A stretch of 64,000 bases of DNA from Mycolicibacterium rutilum (GCF_900108565.1 NZ_LT629971.1:2728001-2792000); one strand, 5' to 3'. Shown: positions 34,933 through 44,359, counted from the first letter of the stretch. Notes: generated by a model from the letters alone, not told the origin. A program made the numbers and translations.

Positions 34933-35421
34933 TCACGACAGCAGCTTCTCGAGCTTGTCGAGCTGTGCCTTGTAGCCCCACTTCATGCCGAACGCGGCCA
35001 TCTTGGCCTTCGCGCCGATGTTGGTGATCGTGATGTGCAACTGGACGTGGGTCTGGCCGTCGCGCTCGGTGAGCGTGATGTCGTTGACGTGCTCGATCGT
35101 CGACCCCTCTTCCTCGCCCTCGGTCCACGACCGGGCGTCATACGTCAGCCGCGCACGGTCGTCGATCTGGGTGAACGTGCCCGCCATCGGCCAGCGCGTG
35201 CCCTGGTACTTGCCCATCTCCTCGCCGGCCTCCATGACGATGTAGATCCGGCCGCCGATGCTCAGGTCGACCTCGCACTCCGGGACGAACGTCTTCTCCG
35301 GGCCCCACCACTGCCGCAGCATGTCCGGTTCCGTCCATGCCCGCCACACCGTTTCGATCGGGGCGCGGTACGTGCGCTCGAGGTCGAGGTTCTTCGTCTT
35401 CTTGAACAACTGCAAAATCAT
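34933..35421 (-). CDS. SRPBCC (AHSA1-like) family protein
   Basis: A 162-aa START-like protein: LERTYRAPIETVWRAWTEPD, MLRQWWGPEKTFVPECEVD, GGRIYIVMEAGEEMGKYQG and C-terminal GMKWGYKAQLDKLEKLLS are the hallmarks of the CalC/AHSA1 branch, with a ligand pocket and no known catalysis. ATG 35421 was chosen by family start; the frame runs back into the ArsR gene. It is encoded just after the ArsR gene, a common pair in actinobacteria. Confidence 0.85.
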   Translation of the reverse strand: MILQLFKKTKNLDLERTYRAPIETVWRAWTEPDMLRQWWGPEKTFVPECEVDLSIGGRIYIVMEAGEEMGKYQGTRWPMAGTFTQIDDRARLTYDARSWTEGEEEGSTIEHVNDITLTERDGQTHVQLHITITNIGAKAKMAAFGMKWGYKAQLDKLEKLLS

Positions 35422-35455
35422 GGTGTCGTCACTTTCGTGGTCGGTGGGGCTGCGA

Positions 35456-35767
35456 TCACTCATCGATGGAATCGAGAAATTCGCCGAGCGAGTCCAGACG
35501 GGCCTCCCACAGCTGCGCGAAGGACTCGGCCCACCGGCCGATCTCCTCGAACGGCGCAGCCTCGAGGTGGTAGATCCGCTGCCTGGCGATGGCTTCGCCG
35601 GCGACGATCCCCGAATCACCCAGCACGCGAAGGTGTTTGCTCACCTGTGGTTGACGGATCTCGAGTCTCTCGGAGATCTCACCCACGGAAAGCGGTCCCG
35701 CGCGCAGCAATTCGACGATCCTCAGGCGACTCGGCTCGGCGAGAGCGCCGAAGGTCGTCGGCTGCAT
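35456..35767 (-). CDS. ArsR-family transcriptional regulator
   Basis: A 103-aa winged-helix protein with FGALAEPSRLRIVELLRAG, LSVGEISERLEIRQPQVSKHLRVL and the wing ARQRIYHLE. No metal-binding Cys pair is present, so it probably responds to an organic ligand or redox, as with most ArsR/SRPBCC pairs. Its promoter overlaps a perfect inverted repeat directly upstream, which points to autoregulation. It is followed by the SRPBCC gene in the same operon. Confidence 0.9.
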   Translation of the reverse strand: MQPTTFGALAEPSRLRIVELLRAGPLSVGEISERLEIRQPQVSKHLRVLGDSGIVAGEAIARQRIYHLEAAPFEEIGRWAESFAQLWEARLDSLGEFLDSIDE

Positions 35768-35782
35768 GCCGCCAAGCTACGT

Positions 35783-35818
35783 CCCACGACATATTCCTGT
35801 CAAGGAATATGTCGTGGG
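35783..35818 (-). promoter_or_regulatory. Perfect inverted repeat over the arsR promoter
   Basis: Arms CCCACGACATATTCCT (35783-35798) and AGGAATATGTCGTGGG (35803-35818) are fully complementary around GTCA. On the minus strand TTGACA sits at the centre and TAGCTT follows 18 bases later, 16 bases short of the arsR ATG. So it can be the operator over the -35 region. It could also act as a terminator for the gene ending at 35820, but it lacks a U-tract. Confidence 0.7.
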
Positions 35819-35819
35819 C

Positions 35820-36470
35820 TCAGTCCCGGGACCGCCCCAGCCGCCACTTGGTCTTCTTCGGCGCCTGATAGGCGTCGTGGGTCCAGGCATCCCACATCAG
35901 CTCGTTCTCCGCCTGCACCGGGCTGTTGGTGACCGTCCAGCCGAGCCGTTCGGCTTCGGTTGCGCACCAACGGATCAGCGATCCGTCGGCGCCGATCTCC
36001 TCGGCGAGGATGACCCGCTCGTCGGTCCCGAGCCGGTCGCTGAACGCCTGCATCGTGTTCTTGAGCCGGAAGTAGGGCACCGCACCGTCGAACTGTCTGC
36101 ACAGTTCCAGCAGCTCTTTGCGCGCCCGGTCGAGGAAGGTCACCGGCTCGGGCAAGTCGGGGACGGGGGCTTCCTGCCGAGGAGCCTCCGTGTCAGCCGC
36201 CGTGTCTTCCCCGGCCAACTCGCGGTACCTGACCCGCAGCTCCTCGAGTTCGGCCACCGCGGCCAGCGCCGTCTCCCGCCACCACACGGCGTGGTACTCG
36301 ACCAGCTTCACCTCGCAGTCGGGGCAGACGTCCGGGGGTTCGGCGTCGAGGACCGTGGGGGCCTCGAGCATCGCCCCGCACAACGCGTGGTCCTGACGAT
36401 GGTTCAGGTAGTCCTGGTGGTGCACCACCGCGGCCGAAGCCTGCTGCAGGTAGCTGTGGGGTGGTTCCAC
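35820..36470 (-). CDS. Hypothetical actinobacterial protein with zinc-ribbon-like motif
   Basis: A 216-aa protein. The first 60 residues carry HALCGAML, then CPDCEVKLVEYH, which form a possible zinc-binding set (Cys, Cys, Cys, His). The rest is helical with a C-terminal conserved-looking segment VPYFRLKNTMQAFSDRLGTDE and AEELGADGSLIRW-like GADGSLIRWCATEAERLGW. No enzyme motif. Start ATG 36470 has no strong RBS. Similar short zinc proteins occur widely in mycobacteria, but no function is known to me. Confidence 0.6.
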   Translation of the reverse strand: MEPPHSYLQQASAAVVHHQDYLNHRQDHALCGAMLEAPTVLDAEPPDVCPDCEVKLVEYHAVWWRETALAAVAELEELRVRYRELAGEDTAADTEAPRQEAPVPDLPEPVTFLDRARKELLELCRQFDGAVPYFRLKNTMQAFSDRLGTDERVILAEEIGADGSLIRWCATEAERLGWTVTNSPVQAENELMWDAWTHDAYQAPKKTKWRLGRSRD

Positions 36471-36610
36471 ACCAGCAAAAGTAGTCCAACAGCGTTGACT
36501 GAGCTGTCAGTTTTTGCAAACGATCGGAGTCTCAAAGCAATTCGGCGTCCTCCGGGAGGCGTCTGCGGCGGGACGGTTTGTCCGCACAGAACCGGGGGTA
36601 GGACCACGGC

Positions 36611-37369
36611 ATGAACAGGCATGTCACCGTCGCCATCGCCGCACTCGCCGTCGTCGCGGGCGGCTGCGCCAACGAATCCTCCGACACCGGGTCGACGACC
36701 ACTTCCGGGCCCGAGTCCGGCGCACAGAAGCTGACCACGCAACTCAAGACCGCCGACGGCACCGCGGTCGCCAACGCCACGATCGACTTCACCGACGGAT
36801 ACGCCACGGTGACTGTCGAGACCACCGGCACCGGCGCCCTGTCGCCGGGGTTCCACGGCCTGCACCTTCACTCTTTCGGGCGGTGCGAGCCCTCCGGCGA
36901 CTTCAGCTCGGCCGGAGAACATTTCCAGGCCCCCGGCCAGACGAGCATGCCGGCCAGCGGCGACCTGCCTCCGCTGCTGGTGCGCTCCGACGGGGCCGGA
37001 CGGCTGGTCGCCACCTCGGATGCGTTCACCGAGGAGCAGCTCACCGGCCCGGACGGGTCGTCGATCATCCTGCACGAGGGCGCCGATATGCCCGGTGCCA
37101 CCGAGGGCGCCGACACGCGCATCGCATGCGGCGTGATCAGCCCCGTGAGCACCAGCACCTCGGTGTCGACGTCCACGTCCACGTCCGTCGTCACCACGAC
37201 GGCCGTCGCACCCCCGCCGCCCGCGACGGTCACCGAGACGTCTCCGGTCGCGCCGACGACCACCACGGTCAGCCCGCCGACGGAGACCAGCACCGTCACC
37301 GAGACGACCGTGACGACGACCGCCGTCCCGAGCCCGACGTCGGAGCTGCCGCCGGCTCCCAACGGCTGA
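36611..37369 (+). CDS. sodC: Superoxide dismutase [Cu], SodC lipoprotein
   Basis: A 252-aa lipoprotein (lipobox AVVAGGC) in the Cu/Zn SOD family that removes superoxide in the cell envelope. The Cu ligands are HLH in [11 protein letters not shown] in AGEHF, and H in IILHEGAD. The zinc-site His residues are missing (ASGDLPPL in place of HAGDL and no second His), as in M. tuberculosis SodC, which works without zinc. Cys in GRCE and ACGVI should form the disulfide. The C-terminal ~80 residues are a Thr/Ser/Val/Pro-rich tail, which is not usual for the family and probably spans the wall. Confidence 0.87.
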   Translation: MNRHVTVAIAALAVVAGGCANESSDTGSTTTSGPESGAQKLTTQLKTADGTAVANATIDFTDGYATVTVETTGTGALSPGFHGLHLHSFGRCEPSGDFSSAGEHFQAPGQTSMPASGDLPPLLVRSDGAGRLVATSDAFTEEQLTGPDGSSIILHEGADMPGATEGADTRIACGVISPVSTSTSVSTSTSTSVVTTTAVAPPPPATVTETSPVAPTTTTVSPPTETSTVTETTVTTTAVPSPTSELPPAPNG

Positions 37370-37371
37370 CC

Positions 37372-38175
37372 TCAGCCCGGCAGCGGCGCCACCGGGAAGT
37401 CGAAGTACGTCTCGGGGTAGGTCTCGGGCTTGAAGGTGAAGTGCCACCACTCCAGCTCGTAGTTCTGCAGGCCCTGACGTTCCAGGCCGTCCTTGAGCAG
37501 CAGCCGGTTCTTGAGCTGCTCGCCCTGGACCCGGGGATCGAGCGTGTGCGCGAGCGTGTCGAAGCAGTCGTAGCCGGTGCCCATGTCGATCGAGTTGTCT
37601 CCGAATCGCTGTGACGCGGGCGCGGCGCAGTCCACCAGCGGCTGGCCGGGCACGTACGGCGGCGTCGCCGCGGCCGGAAGTTCGACCAGCGTCAGGTCGA
37701 CCGTGCTCCCGCGGCTGTGCCCGGACTGCTCGGCGATATAGCCGTCCTCGAACAGCCGCGACTTGTCGACGCGGGGATAGAACTCCGCCTTCATGCGCTG
37801 ATCGGCCAGATCGGACGCCCAGCCCACGAATTCGTCGACGGCGCGCTGCGGCCGGTAGCAGTCGTAGACCTTCAACGAGTAACCGTCGGCGAGGAACTCC
37901 TGCTGCGCGCGGCGCAGCGCGTCTGCCGCCGGACGGGTGAGCAGGCACATGGGTGCGTCGTAACCGACCACCGGATCCCCGGTGAAGTTGTGGGGCGTCG
38001 CGTACCGGATCTCCATCAGGATCGTCGGGTCGACGTCGCCGAGAGATACGAAGTCGACGGGCGCCGACGGGTCCGGCGGGGCCGCCGCGACCGGTGCAGC
38101 CATGGCCGTTTCGATGGCCGTCGCGACCACAAATCCGACAACCATTCCTGTTATCCGCAGGAGTCTTCTCGGCAT
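37372..38175 (-). CDS. D-alanyl-D-alanine dipeptidase, VanX/DdpX-like
   Basis: A secreted 267-aa M15D metallopeptidase. Zinc ligands are in SGHSRGSTVDLTL (His and Asp) and ELEWWHFTF (Glu catalytic, His ligand). It begins with a signal helix (LLRITGMVVGFVVATAIETAMAAP). VYDCYRPQRAV and LGDVDPTILMEIRYATPHNF are family motifs. It splits D-Ala-D-Ala, probably in peptidoglycan recycling rather than vancomycin resistance since no vanH/vanA partners are seen. ATG 38175 was preferred to an upstream frame start at 38226. It is convergent with sodC (2-nt gap). Confidence 0.85.
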   Translation of the reverse strand: MPRRLLRITGMVVGFVVATAIETAMAAPVAAAPPDPSAPVDFVSLGDVDPTILMEIRYATPHNFTGDPVVGYDAPMCLLTRPAADALRRAQQEFLADGYSLKVYDCYRPQRAVDEFVGWASDLADQRMKAEFYPRVDKSRLFEDGYIAEQSGHSRGSTVDLTLVELPAAATPPYVPGQPLVDCAAPASQRFGDNSIDMGTGYDCFDTLAHTLDPRVQGEQLKNRLLLKDGLERQGLQNYELEWWHFTFKPETYPETYFDFPVAPLPG

Positions 38176-39050
38176 TCCGTTATTTGAACACTTGGCGGCG
38201 AGGGTCGCACCCGACAAATTTGACAAAAAGGGGTCATCCGGGCCGCGCCAGGAGCACGCAAAAGTGCGGCGGCCGGGAACACGCCCCGGACGGCCGATCG
38301 AGTTTGCTCAGACACGGGAACTTCAGCCTCCGGTTCCAATGCAGCAACCGCAGTCAAGCCGCAATCCGCCGCTTCCGAGCGACGAAGCGATACCCCCGTC
38401 AGGTACGGCTCAAACCCACCTCAAGGGAACTATTCCGACAAACCGGCGATCGGTCATCGGACAAATGAGGCTCGCCGCGAGACAACCGCGCAACTGCCTC
38501 GGCGCGGAGTGTCGGCTTGTCTCGGCGAAGCGGTCGGCGCCGGCGCGCCCAGCGCCCACAGGCGCCCGAACCCAGGCGCGACGAGGACGCCCGTGGCGCA
38601 CGTCACCAGCGAATTTCATGTCGGTCCGAGTGGGAACGTGGTGGTGTGAAACCCGTGGGCAACGGACCGCTGATCCGGTGACCTCCGCAGACCCGCCGGG
38701 GCAGCGAACCGCCCGGGCCGTCGACGGGCAGGAAATTCGAGGGGGCGGTCGATACGGTCACTTTGGTCACACAAAGGCGCGAAAACAGCGGTGGTAGCAA
38801 AACAATGCGGTTTGCGATTGCGGGTCGTTCCTTTGTCCGATTTGTCACCCGGCCGGAACGGGCCGCGCCGCCGGATGTCGCACCTTTTGTACCGATTTGT
38901 CAGTTTCAGCTAACTCTGCACATCACGGCCGCAGAACGGGGGTCGATTACGCGCTAGACAATTTGCGATGCATGAATGGCAATGCATTTCCCTTGTATCG
39001 ACCACGTGATAAATTCTTTGCTGTCTCAACAGCCCTATGAGGGGGATCAC
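38176..39050. promoter_or_regulatory. Long intergenic region with GACAAAT motifs
   Basis: About 875 bases with no gene I accept. It separates the divergent dipeptidase and repeat-protein genes. It is more AT-rich near both ends. The motif GACAAAT or its complement occurs near 38213, 38460, 38839 and 38895, with a near match GACAATT at 38957; two copies share CCGATTTGTCA about 56 bases apart. This suggests a shared regulator. A small RNA cannot be excluded. Confidence 0.45.
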
Positions 39051-41138
39051 ATGCATCTCGCAATTCGTCCATATGTGACCACCGGCATAGCGATCGCAGG
39101 AGCAAGCCTTATAACGGTGGCTCCGGTGAGCGTGGTCCCTACCGCCTCACCCCTGCAGAACGTCGCGCCGAAATCGGTCACCAATCAGCCAGTAGCGCTC
39201 ACCAGCCTGAGTGAGGCGCTCAACTACTACGCCGGCCAGCTGGGGCAGCTCGGTCAGTTCGCGATCGGCGGCGCCGGCGATCTCACCCAGTTCGCGATCG
39301 GCGGCACCGGTGATCTCGTGCAGTTCGGCATCGGCGGCGCCGGTGACCTCACCCAGTTCGCGATCGGCGGGGTCGGAGACCTCACGGAGTTCGGCCTCGG
39401 GGCCGTCGGCGACGCGATCCAGGGTGCGCTCGGAAACTTCACCGGCAGCATGAACCGCACCGCTGCGTCCGCGAGCCTCGTCGGTCCGCAGGCGCAGTTG
39501 GTGGATCCGGGCGATGCGGGTGATCTGGTTCAGTTCCTGTTGGGGGAGTTGGGTCAGGCGGTTCAGTTCGGTATCGGCGGTGCCGGTGACTTCACCGAAT
39601 TTGTGCTCGGCGGTGTCGGCGATCTGACGCAGTTCGGGCTCGGCGAGTTGGGTAACGGTGCCGAGTTCGTGTTGGGTGAGACCGGCCAGTTGGTGCAGGC
39701 GCTGCTGAATCTGATCGTCGGGTTCAATCCGTTGGCTGCGTCGGCGCCAGAGGCGTTGGCGGCCAGTGCACTTGCGCCGCAGGCGCAGTTGGTGGATCCC
39801 GGCGATGCGGGTGATCTGGTTCAGTTCCTGTTGGGGGAGTTGGGTCAGGCGGTTCAGTTCGGTATCGGCGGTGCCGGTGACTTCACCGAGTTCGTGCTCG
39901 GCGGTGTCGGCGATCTGACGCAGTTCGGGCTCGGCGAGTTGGGTAACGGTGCCGAGTTCGTGTTGGGTGAGACCGGCCAGTTGGTGCAGGCGCTGCTGAA
40001 TCTGATCGTCGGGTTCAATCCGTTGGCTGCGTCGGCGCCAGAGGCGTTGGCGGCCAGCGCACTTGCGCCGCAGGCGCAGTTGGTGGATCCCGGCGATGCG
40101 GGTGATCTGGTTCAGTTCCTGTTGGGGGAGTTGGGTCAGGCGGTTCAGTTCGGTATCGGCGGTGCCGGTGACTTCACCGAGTTCGTGCTCGGCGGTGTCG
40201 GCGATCTGACGCAGTTCGGGCTCGGCGAACTGGGCGAGGCCACCGAGTTCGCGCTCGGCGAGACCGGCCAGCTGGTGCAGGCGATCCTCAACGCGATCGT
40301 CGGCTTCAGCCCGCTCGCGGCCCCGTCGACGCCAGAGACGTTGGCGGCCAGTGCACTTGCGCCGCAGGCGCAGCTCGCCGAACCGGCCGACGCCATCCAG
40401 TTCGCGCTGGGATCGCTCGGCCAGGCCGGCCGGTTCGTCATCGGCGGCACCGGCGACCTGGTGCAGTTCGGCATCGGTGGCACCGGCCAGGTCGTGCAGT
40501 TCGCGCTCGGCGGCACCGGCGATCTCGTGCAGTTCGGCCTCAAGGGTGTCGGCGACACCACCGAGGCCGTGCTCGGCGCGATCGGCAATGCCATCCAGGG
40601 CGCGCTCACGCCGCCGACGACCGGAAGTGTCGGCACCTTGGACGTGTCGGTCGACGAGGCGTCGGAGGTGCCGAACTCGGTGCGTGCATCCCTGTCGAGC
40701 GGTGCGGCGACGAGCGAGGTGCAGGCCTCGCCGAGCGCCAGTCGGGCGGCAGCCGCGACCACCGCGACGGACGGCGCGCAGGGATCCGGTTCGTCGAGCA
40801 CCGACGGCAACACCGACGGGGCATCCGCTGGTGCGGGCGGCGACGACTCGTCCGGCTCGGGCGAGGCCAAGCCGGCCAAGAAGCCGACCAACAAGAAGAA
40901 GAAGGCCGACACCAAGAAGGCCGATGACACCGATGACTCGACCGGCAGCGGTTCGAACAGCACCGGCTCCAACAGCGGCAGCAGCTCGAACAGCGGCGGC
41001 TCGACCACCGGTGGTTCCACCGCCGGCGGCTCGACCACCGGTGGCTCCAACGACGGGGGCTCCAACGGCGGCTCCGGCGGCGGCAGCGGCTCGGGTGGCG
41101 GTTCGGACTCCGGCTCCGGTGGCGGTGACTCCGAGTAA
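39051..41138 (+). CDS. Repeat-rich secreted/surface protein
   Basis: A 695-aa protein. An N-terminal hydrophobic signal (TTGIAIAGASLITVAPVSVVP) precedes a long array of 11-residue units of the type GxGDLxQFxIG, grouped into about three 97-aa tandem copies, then a Lys-rich linker (KKPTNKKKKADTKK) and a Gly/Ser-rich tail of ~70 residues. ATG 39051 has GAGGGGG seven bases upstream. The hydrophobic and Gly-rich repeats would fit a beta-solenoid or membrane-inserting array. It resembles mycobacterial glycine-rich wall proteins but is not a PE or PPE protein. It ends with a strong terminator. Function unknown. Confidence 0.8.
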   Translation: MHLAIRPYVTTGIAIAGASLITVAPVSVVPTASPLQNVAPKSVTNQPVALTSLSEALNYYAGQLGQLGQFAIGGAGDLTQFAIGGTGDLVQFGIGGAGDLTQFAIGGVGDLTEFGLGAVGDAIQGALGNFTGSMNRTAASASLVGPQAQLVDPGDAGDLVQFLLGELGQAVQFGIGGAGDFTEFVLGGVGDLTQFGLGELGNGAEFVLGETGQLVQALLNLIVGFNPLAASAPEALAASALAPQAQLVDPGDAGDLVQFLLGELGQAVQFGIGGAGDFTEFVLGGVGDLTQFGLGELGNGAEFVLGETGQLVQALLNLIVGFNPLAASAPEALAASALAPQAQLVDPGDAGDLVQFLLGELGQAVQFGIGGAGDFTEFVLGGVGDLTQFGLGELGEATEFALGETGQLVQAILNAIVGFSPLAAPSTPETLAASALAPQAQLAEPADAIQFALGSLGQAGRFVIGGTGDLVQFGIGGTGQVVQFALGGTGDLVQFGLKGVGDTTEAVLGAIGNAIQGALTPPTTGSVGTLDVSVDEASEVPNSVRASLSSGAATSEVQASPSASRAAAATTATDGAQGSGSSSTDGNTDGASAGAGGDDSSGSGEAKPAKKPTNKKKKADTKKADDTDDSTGSGSNSTGSNSGSSSNSGGSTTGGSTAGGSTTGGSNDGGSNGGSGGGSGSGGGSDSGSGGGDSE
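39490..40365 (+). repeat. Tandem repeat, three ~291-bp units
   Basis: In-frame repeats of 291, 291 and 294 bp start at 39490, 39781 and 40072 (first-base markers in CAGGCGCAGTT). The first two are almost identical at nucleotide level; the third is identical to about 40230 and then diverges. They encode 97-aa units. Near-identity implies recent duplication, so copy number probably varies between strains. Confidence 0.9.
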
Positions 41139-41149
41139 CTGAGCACGCG

Positions 41150-41184
41150 AATCGGCCCCTTCCACAAGGAAGGGGCCGATTTTG
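41150..41184 (+). terminator. Rho-independent terminator of the repeat-protein gene
   Basis: Stem AATCGGCCCCTTCC (41150-41163) with perfect complement GGAAGGGGCCGATT (41168-41181), loop ACAA, then a short T-run. It starts 12 bases after the repeat-protein stop. Confidence 0.9.
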
Positions 41185-41207
41185 CGTTGGCGTCAGAACC
41201 GGTAGGT

Positions 41208-41229
41208 TATGTGAATGGCCATTCACATA
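41208..41229. promoter_or_regulatory. 22-bp perfect palindrome (probable operator)
   Basis: The half TATGTGAATGG is followed by its exact complement CCATTCACATA, centred on GG|CC, with no spacer. It lies 36 bases upstream of the DUF732 start and downstream of a terminator. No RNA loop is possible, so it is a protein-binding site rather than a terminator. A homodimeric TetR- or GntR-type regulator is the likely partner. Confidence 0.65.
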
Positions 41230-41264
41230 TGAGGGCCGTCCACGCTTCAACGGAGGTGAACCTG

Positions 41265-41543
41265 TTGCGTTACCTGTTCAGCACGCTGGTGGTCGCGGGT
41301 GCCGCGCTGGCGTTGGCTGCCCCGGCGGTCGCTGACGAGGCTGATTTCGTCCGCAAGATGCACGATCAGCTGGTGTTCCTGACCCCTGACGAGATCCTCG
41401 CGGCCGGCTACCGGGTCTGCGCGGCGGCGCGCAGCGGGGTGCCGGCGTCGGACTCCGTGGTGACGGTGAGTGACGAACTCGGCATCTCCGTGCCCTCCGC
41501 CGGCGACCTCGTCAGCCTCGCGGTGGTCGAACTCGGCTGCTGA
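41265..41543 (+). CDS. DUF732-type secreted small protein
   Basis: A 92-aa exported protein. The signal peptide (YLFSTLVVAGAALALAAPAVA) is followed by DEADFVRKMHDQLVFLTPDE, GYRVCAAARSG and a final VVELGC. The two Cys residues likely form a disulfide, as in mycobacterial DUF732 proteins, whose role is unknown. TTG 41265 was chosen for GGAGG eight bases upstream; the frame extends to 41187. A 22-bp palindrome lies just before it. Confidence 0.8.
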   Translation: MRYLFSTLVVAGAALALAAPAVADEADFVRKMHDQLVFLTPDEILAAGYRVCAAARSGVPASDSVVTVSDELGISVPSAGDLVSLAVVELGC

Positions 41544-41633
41544 ACGGTTCGACAAGCTTTCATAACGAGCTGATCAAGCGGCGCGCGCCCCGCGTTGGGA
41601 GCCCGCGGTCGCTGCTAACTTGCCCAGGCGTAA

Positions 41634-42635
<1,002 letters not shown>

Positions 42636-42682
42636 CCGGGGGCGGCCTACCATGGCCACCAAGCCGATTGTTGGGGTGAGCA

Positions 42683-43393
42683 ATGAGCGGAGCACGGGAC
42701 CGGGGTCTGCACGACGAGATCGCACTGCTGGCGCGGAGCCTGAACAGCCAGAAGAGCGCCGACATGGACGTCGACAACCTCTTCTCGGAAGTCACCGACA
42801 CGACGGTGCGAATTTTGCCCAATGTCCAGCACGCCGCGATCTCGCTCGTCGCGCCGAAGACTCGGCGGGTGCGGTCGGTGGCCGCAACCGGCCCGGTACC
42901 CAAGAACCTCGACCAGCTGCAGGAAGATTTACGCCAGGGGCCGTGCCTGGAGTCCATCCAGGAACAGATCACGGTGCGCATCGACGATTACGCAACGGAG
43001 GACCGCTGGCCGGAGTTCATCCGCGCGGCCACCGCGGCGACACCTGTGCGCTCGAGTCTGTCCATCCAGCTCTACACCCATGAAGCCGAGATCGGCGCGA
43101 TGAACCTCTACTCCGAGCACCCCAGCACGTTTACGCCGCATCTGACCGAACTGGCGCTGGCGATCGCGGCACACGCGGCGATCGGCGTCGCGACCGCGCG
43201 CAGCGCCGATCAGTTCCGCACCGCGCTGGCCTCCCGCGACATCATCGGACAGGCCAAAGGCATGATCATGGAACGGTTCAACGTCGACGCCCACGCCGCG
43301 TTTCAACTCCTGATCCGCCTGTCGCAGGAGCGCAACACCCCGCTGCATTTGGTGGCCGAGCAACTGGTCCGCCGCGACCATCCGGTCGACTGA
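42683..43393 (+). CDS. GAF-ANTAR transcription antiterminator
   Basis: A 236-aa protein with a GAF domain (about 20-165) and a C-terminal ANTAR domain: ASRDIIGQAKGMIMERFNVD and AFQLLIRLSQERNTPLHLVA, which bind two-hexaloop RNA motifs and block termination. It belongs to the actinobacterial GAF-ANTAR regulators that sense ligand or redox. It follows the Ag85 gene by 47 bases; no ANTAR-target hairpins were found near it. Confidence 0.88.
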   Translation: MSGARDRGLHDEIALLARSLNSQKSADMDVDNLFSEVTDTTVRILPNVQHAAISLVAPKTRRVRSVAATGPVPKNLDQLQEDLRQGPCLESIQEQITVRIDDYATEDRWPEFIRAATAATPVRSSLSIQLYTHEAEIGAMNLYSEHPSTFTPHLTELALAIAAHAAIGVATARSADQFRTALASRDIIGQAKGMIMERFNVDAHAAFQLLIRLSQERNTPLHLVAEQLVRRDHPVD

Positions 43394-43506
43394 CCGCCGG
43401 CGCACGCAAACCTCTCAAACTGGCCGCCGGCACGGGCGGGCGGATCGCTAGCAAATCGCAACGCGGGATTTATGGTTCCGAAACCAAACCCTGAGAGAGT
43501 TCCGCT

Positions 43507-44229
43507 GTGCGCCCGATCATGGTCCTCGCAGCGTTGACGGCTGTCTCTGCGCTGATAGCGGCCCCAATCGCCCACGCGCAGCCGCGGTCGGTCATGGTTA
43601 ACACCGGGGCGGGCGAGCTCAATGTCCGATCGGCCCCTTCGGCAAACAGTCAGAAGATCGGGTCGATCGCCGACAACAGCCGCGTCGTGATCGTCTGCCA
43701 TTCCCGCGGCGACGAGTTCTCCGGAGGCCCGTACCGGTTGACGACAAACATCTGGAACCGCCTCGACACCGGCGGCTACGTGACCGACGCGATGCTCGTC
43801 ACCGGCTCCAACGACCCCGTCGTACCGCGGTGCGACGCTGCGAGCGCGCCCGCGCGGGCCACGGGCCGAACATCGGCCAAGAACCCCGAGGAGCCCGGCA
43901 GTCCCGCCTGGGCGGCACTGGCCAAGTGGCATCAGGTCTCGCCGAAGAAGCTTTATCCGGCGCTCAGCGGGCCACCCCGGGAGTGGGCGGCGTCGGCGCG
44001 GGTGTCGGGCTGGACGGTGCTCACCCGCCCCGAACCCCGGTCGATCGTGGTGTTCGCGCCCGGCGCGGACGGCGCAGGACACGTCGCCTGGGTCGACACC
44101 ACCGCCACGCGCGGCGGCGGTCAGTTCATCGGCATCACCGAGGCGCACAAGACGGGCGACGGGCTGATCGTCTGGTCCAGCAGAGAAGTCAGGCATGAGC
44201 CGGGCATGTCCTACATTTTGCTGCCATGA
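43507..44229 (+). CDS. SH3/CHAP-like secreted protein lacking the CHAP Cys
   Basis: A 240-aa protein with signal peptide (VLAALTAVSALIAAPIAHAQ), a bacterial SH3 domain (about 30-100: AGELNVRSAPSANSQKIG) and a CHAP-like domain (about 130-240: WAASARVSGWTVLTRPEPRS, IVVFAPGADGAGHVAWVD, ITEAH). The CHAP His is present (H192) but the place of the nucleophilic Cys reads GSPAW at 131-135 where the family has GQCTW. It is thus likely a wall-binding, non-cleaving domain. Confidence 0.75.
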   Translation: MRPIMVLAALTAVSALIAAPIAHAQPRSVMVNTGAGELNVRSAPSANSQKIGSIADNSRVVIVCHSRGDEFSGGPYRLTTNIWNRLDTGGYVTDAMLVTGSNDPVVPRCDAASAPARATGRTSAKNPEEPGSPAWAALAKWHQVSPKKLYPALSGPPREWAASARVSGWTVLTRPEPRSIVVFAPGADGAGHVAWVDTTATRGGGQFIGITEAHKTGDGLIVWSSREVRHEPGMSYILLP

Positions 44230-44359
44230 CCGGCGCATTCGTATCCCCGCCGATGCACCGGCACAGCGGGGTCGGATACCCTGTTGCGCGGGTTCAGACT
44301 GCAGCCTCTCGTGATCGGCCTTGACCGCTATACGGTGGTTGCCAAACAAGAGGTGAAGC

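Noticed and set aside
35783..35818. Inverted repeat as terminator for the gene ending at 35820
   Set aside because: No U-run follows on the correct strand, and the repeat overlaps the arsR promoter hexamers; operator is preferred, although a dual role remains possible.
36404..37948. 514-codon frame antisense to sodC and overlapping the VanX-like gene
   Set aside because: Low-complexity Arg/Gly composition typical of GC-rich shadow frames; both opposite genes have clear family motifs.
39490..40365. Direct repeats considered as CRISPR or other spacer-type array
   Set aside because: The 291-bp units are contiguous, in frame and coding; there are no unique spacers and no cas genes.
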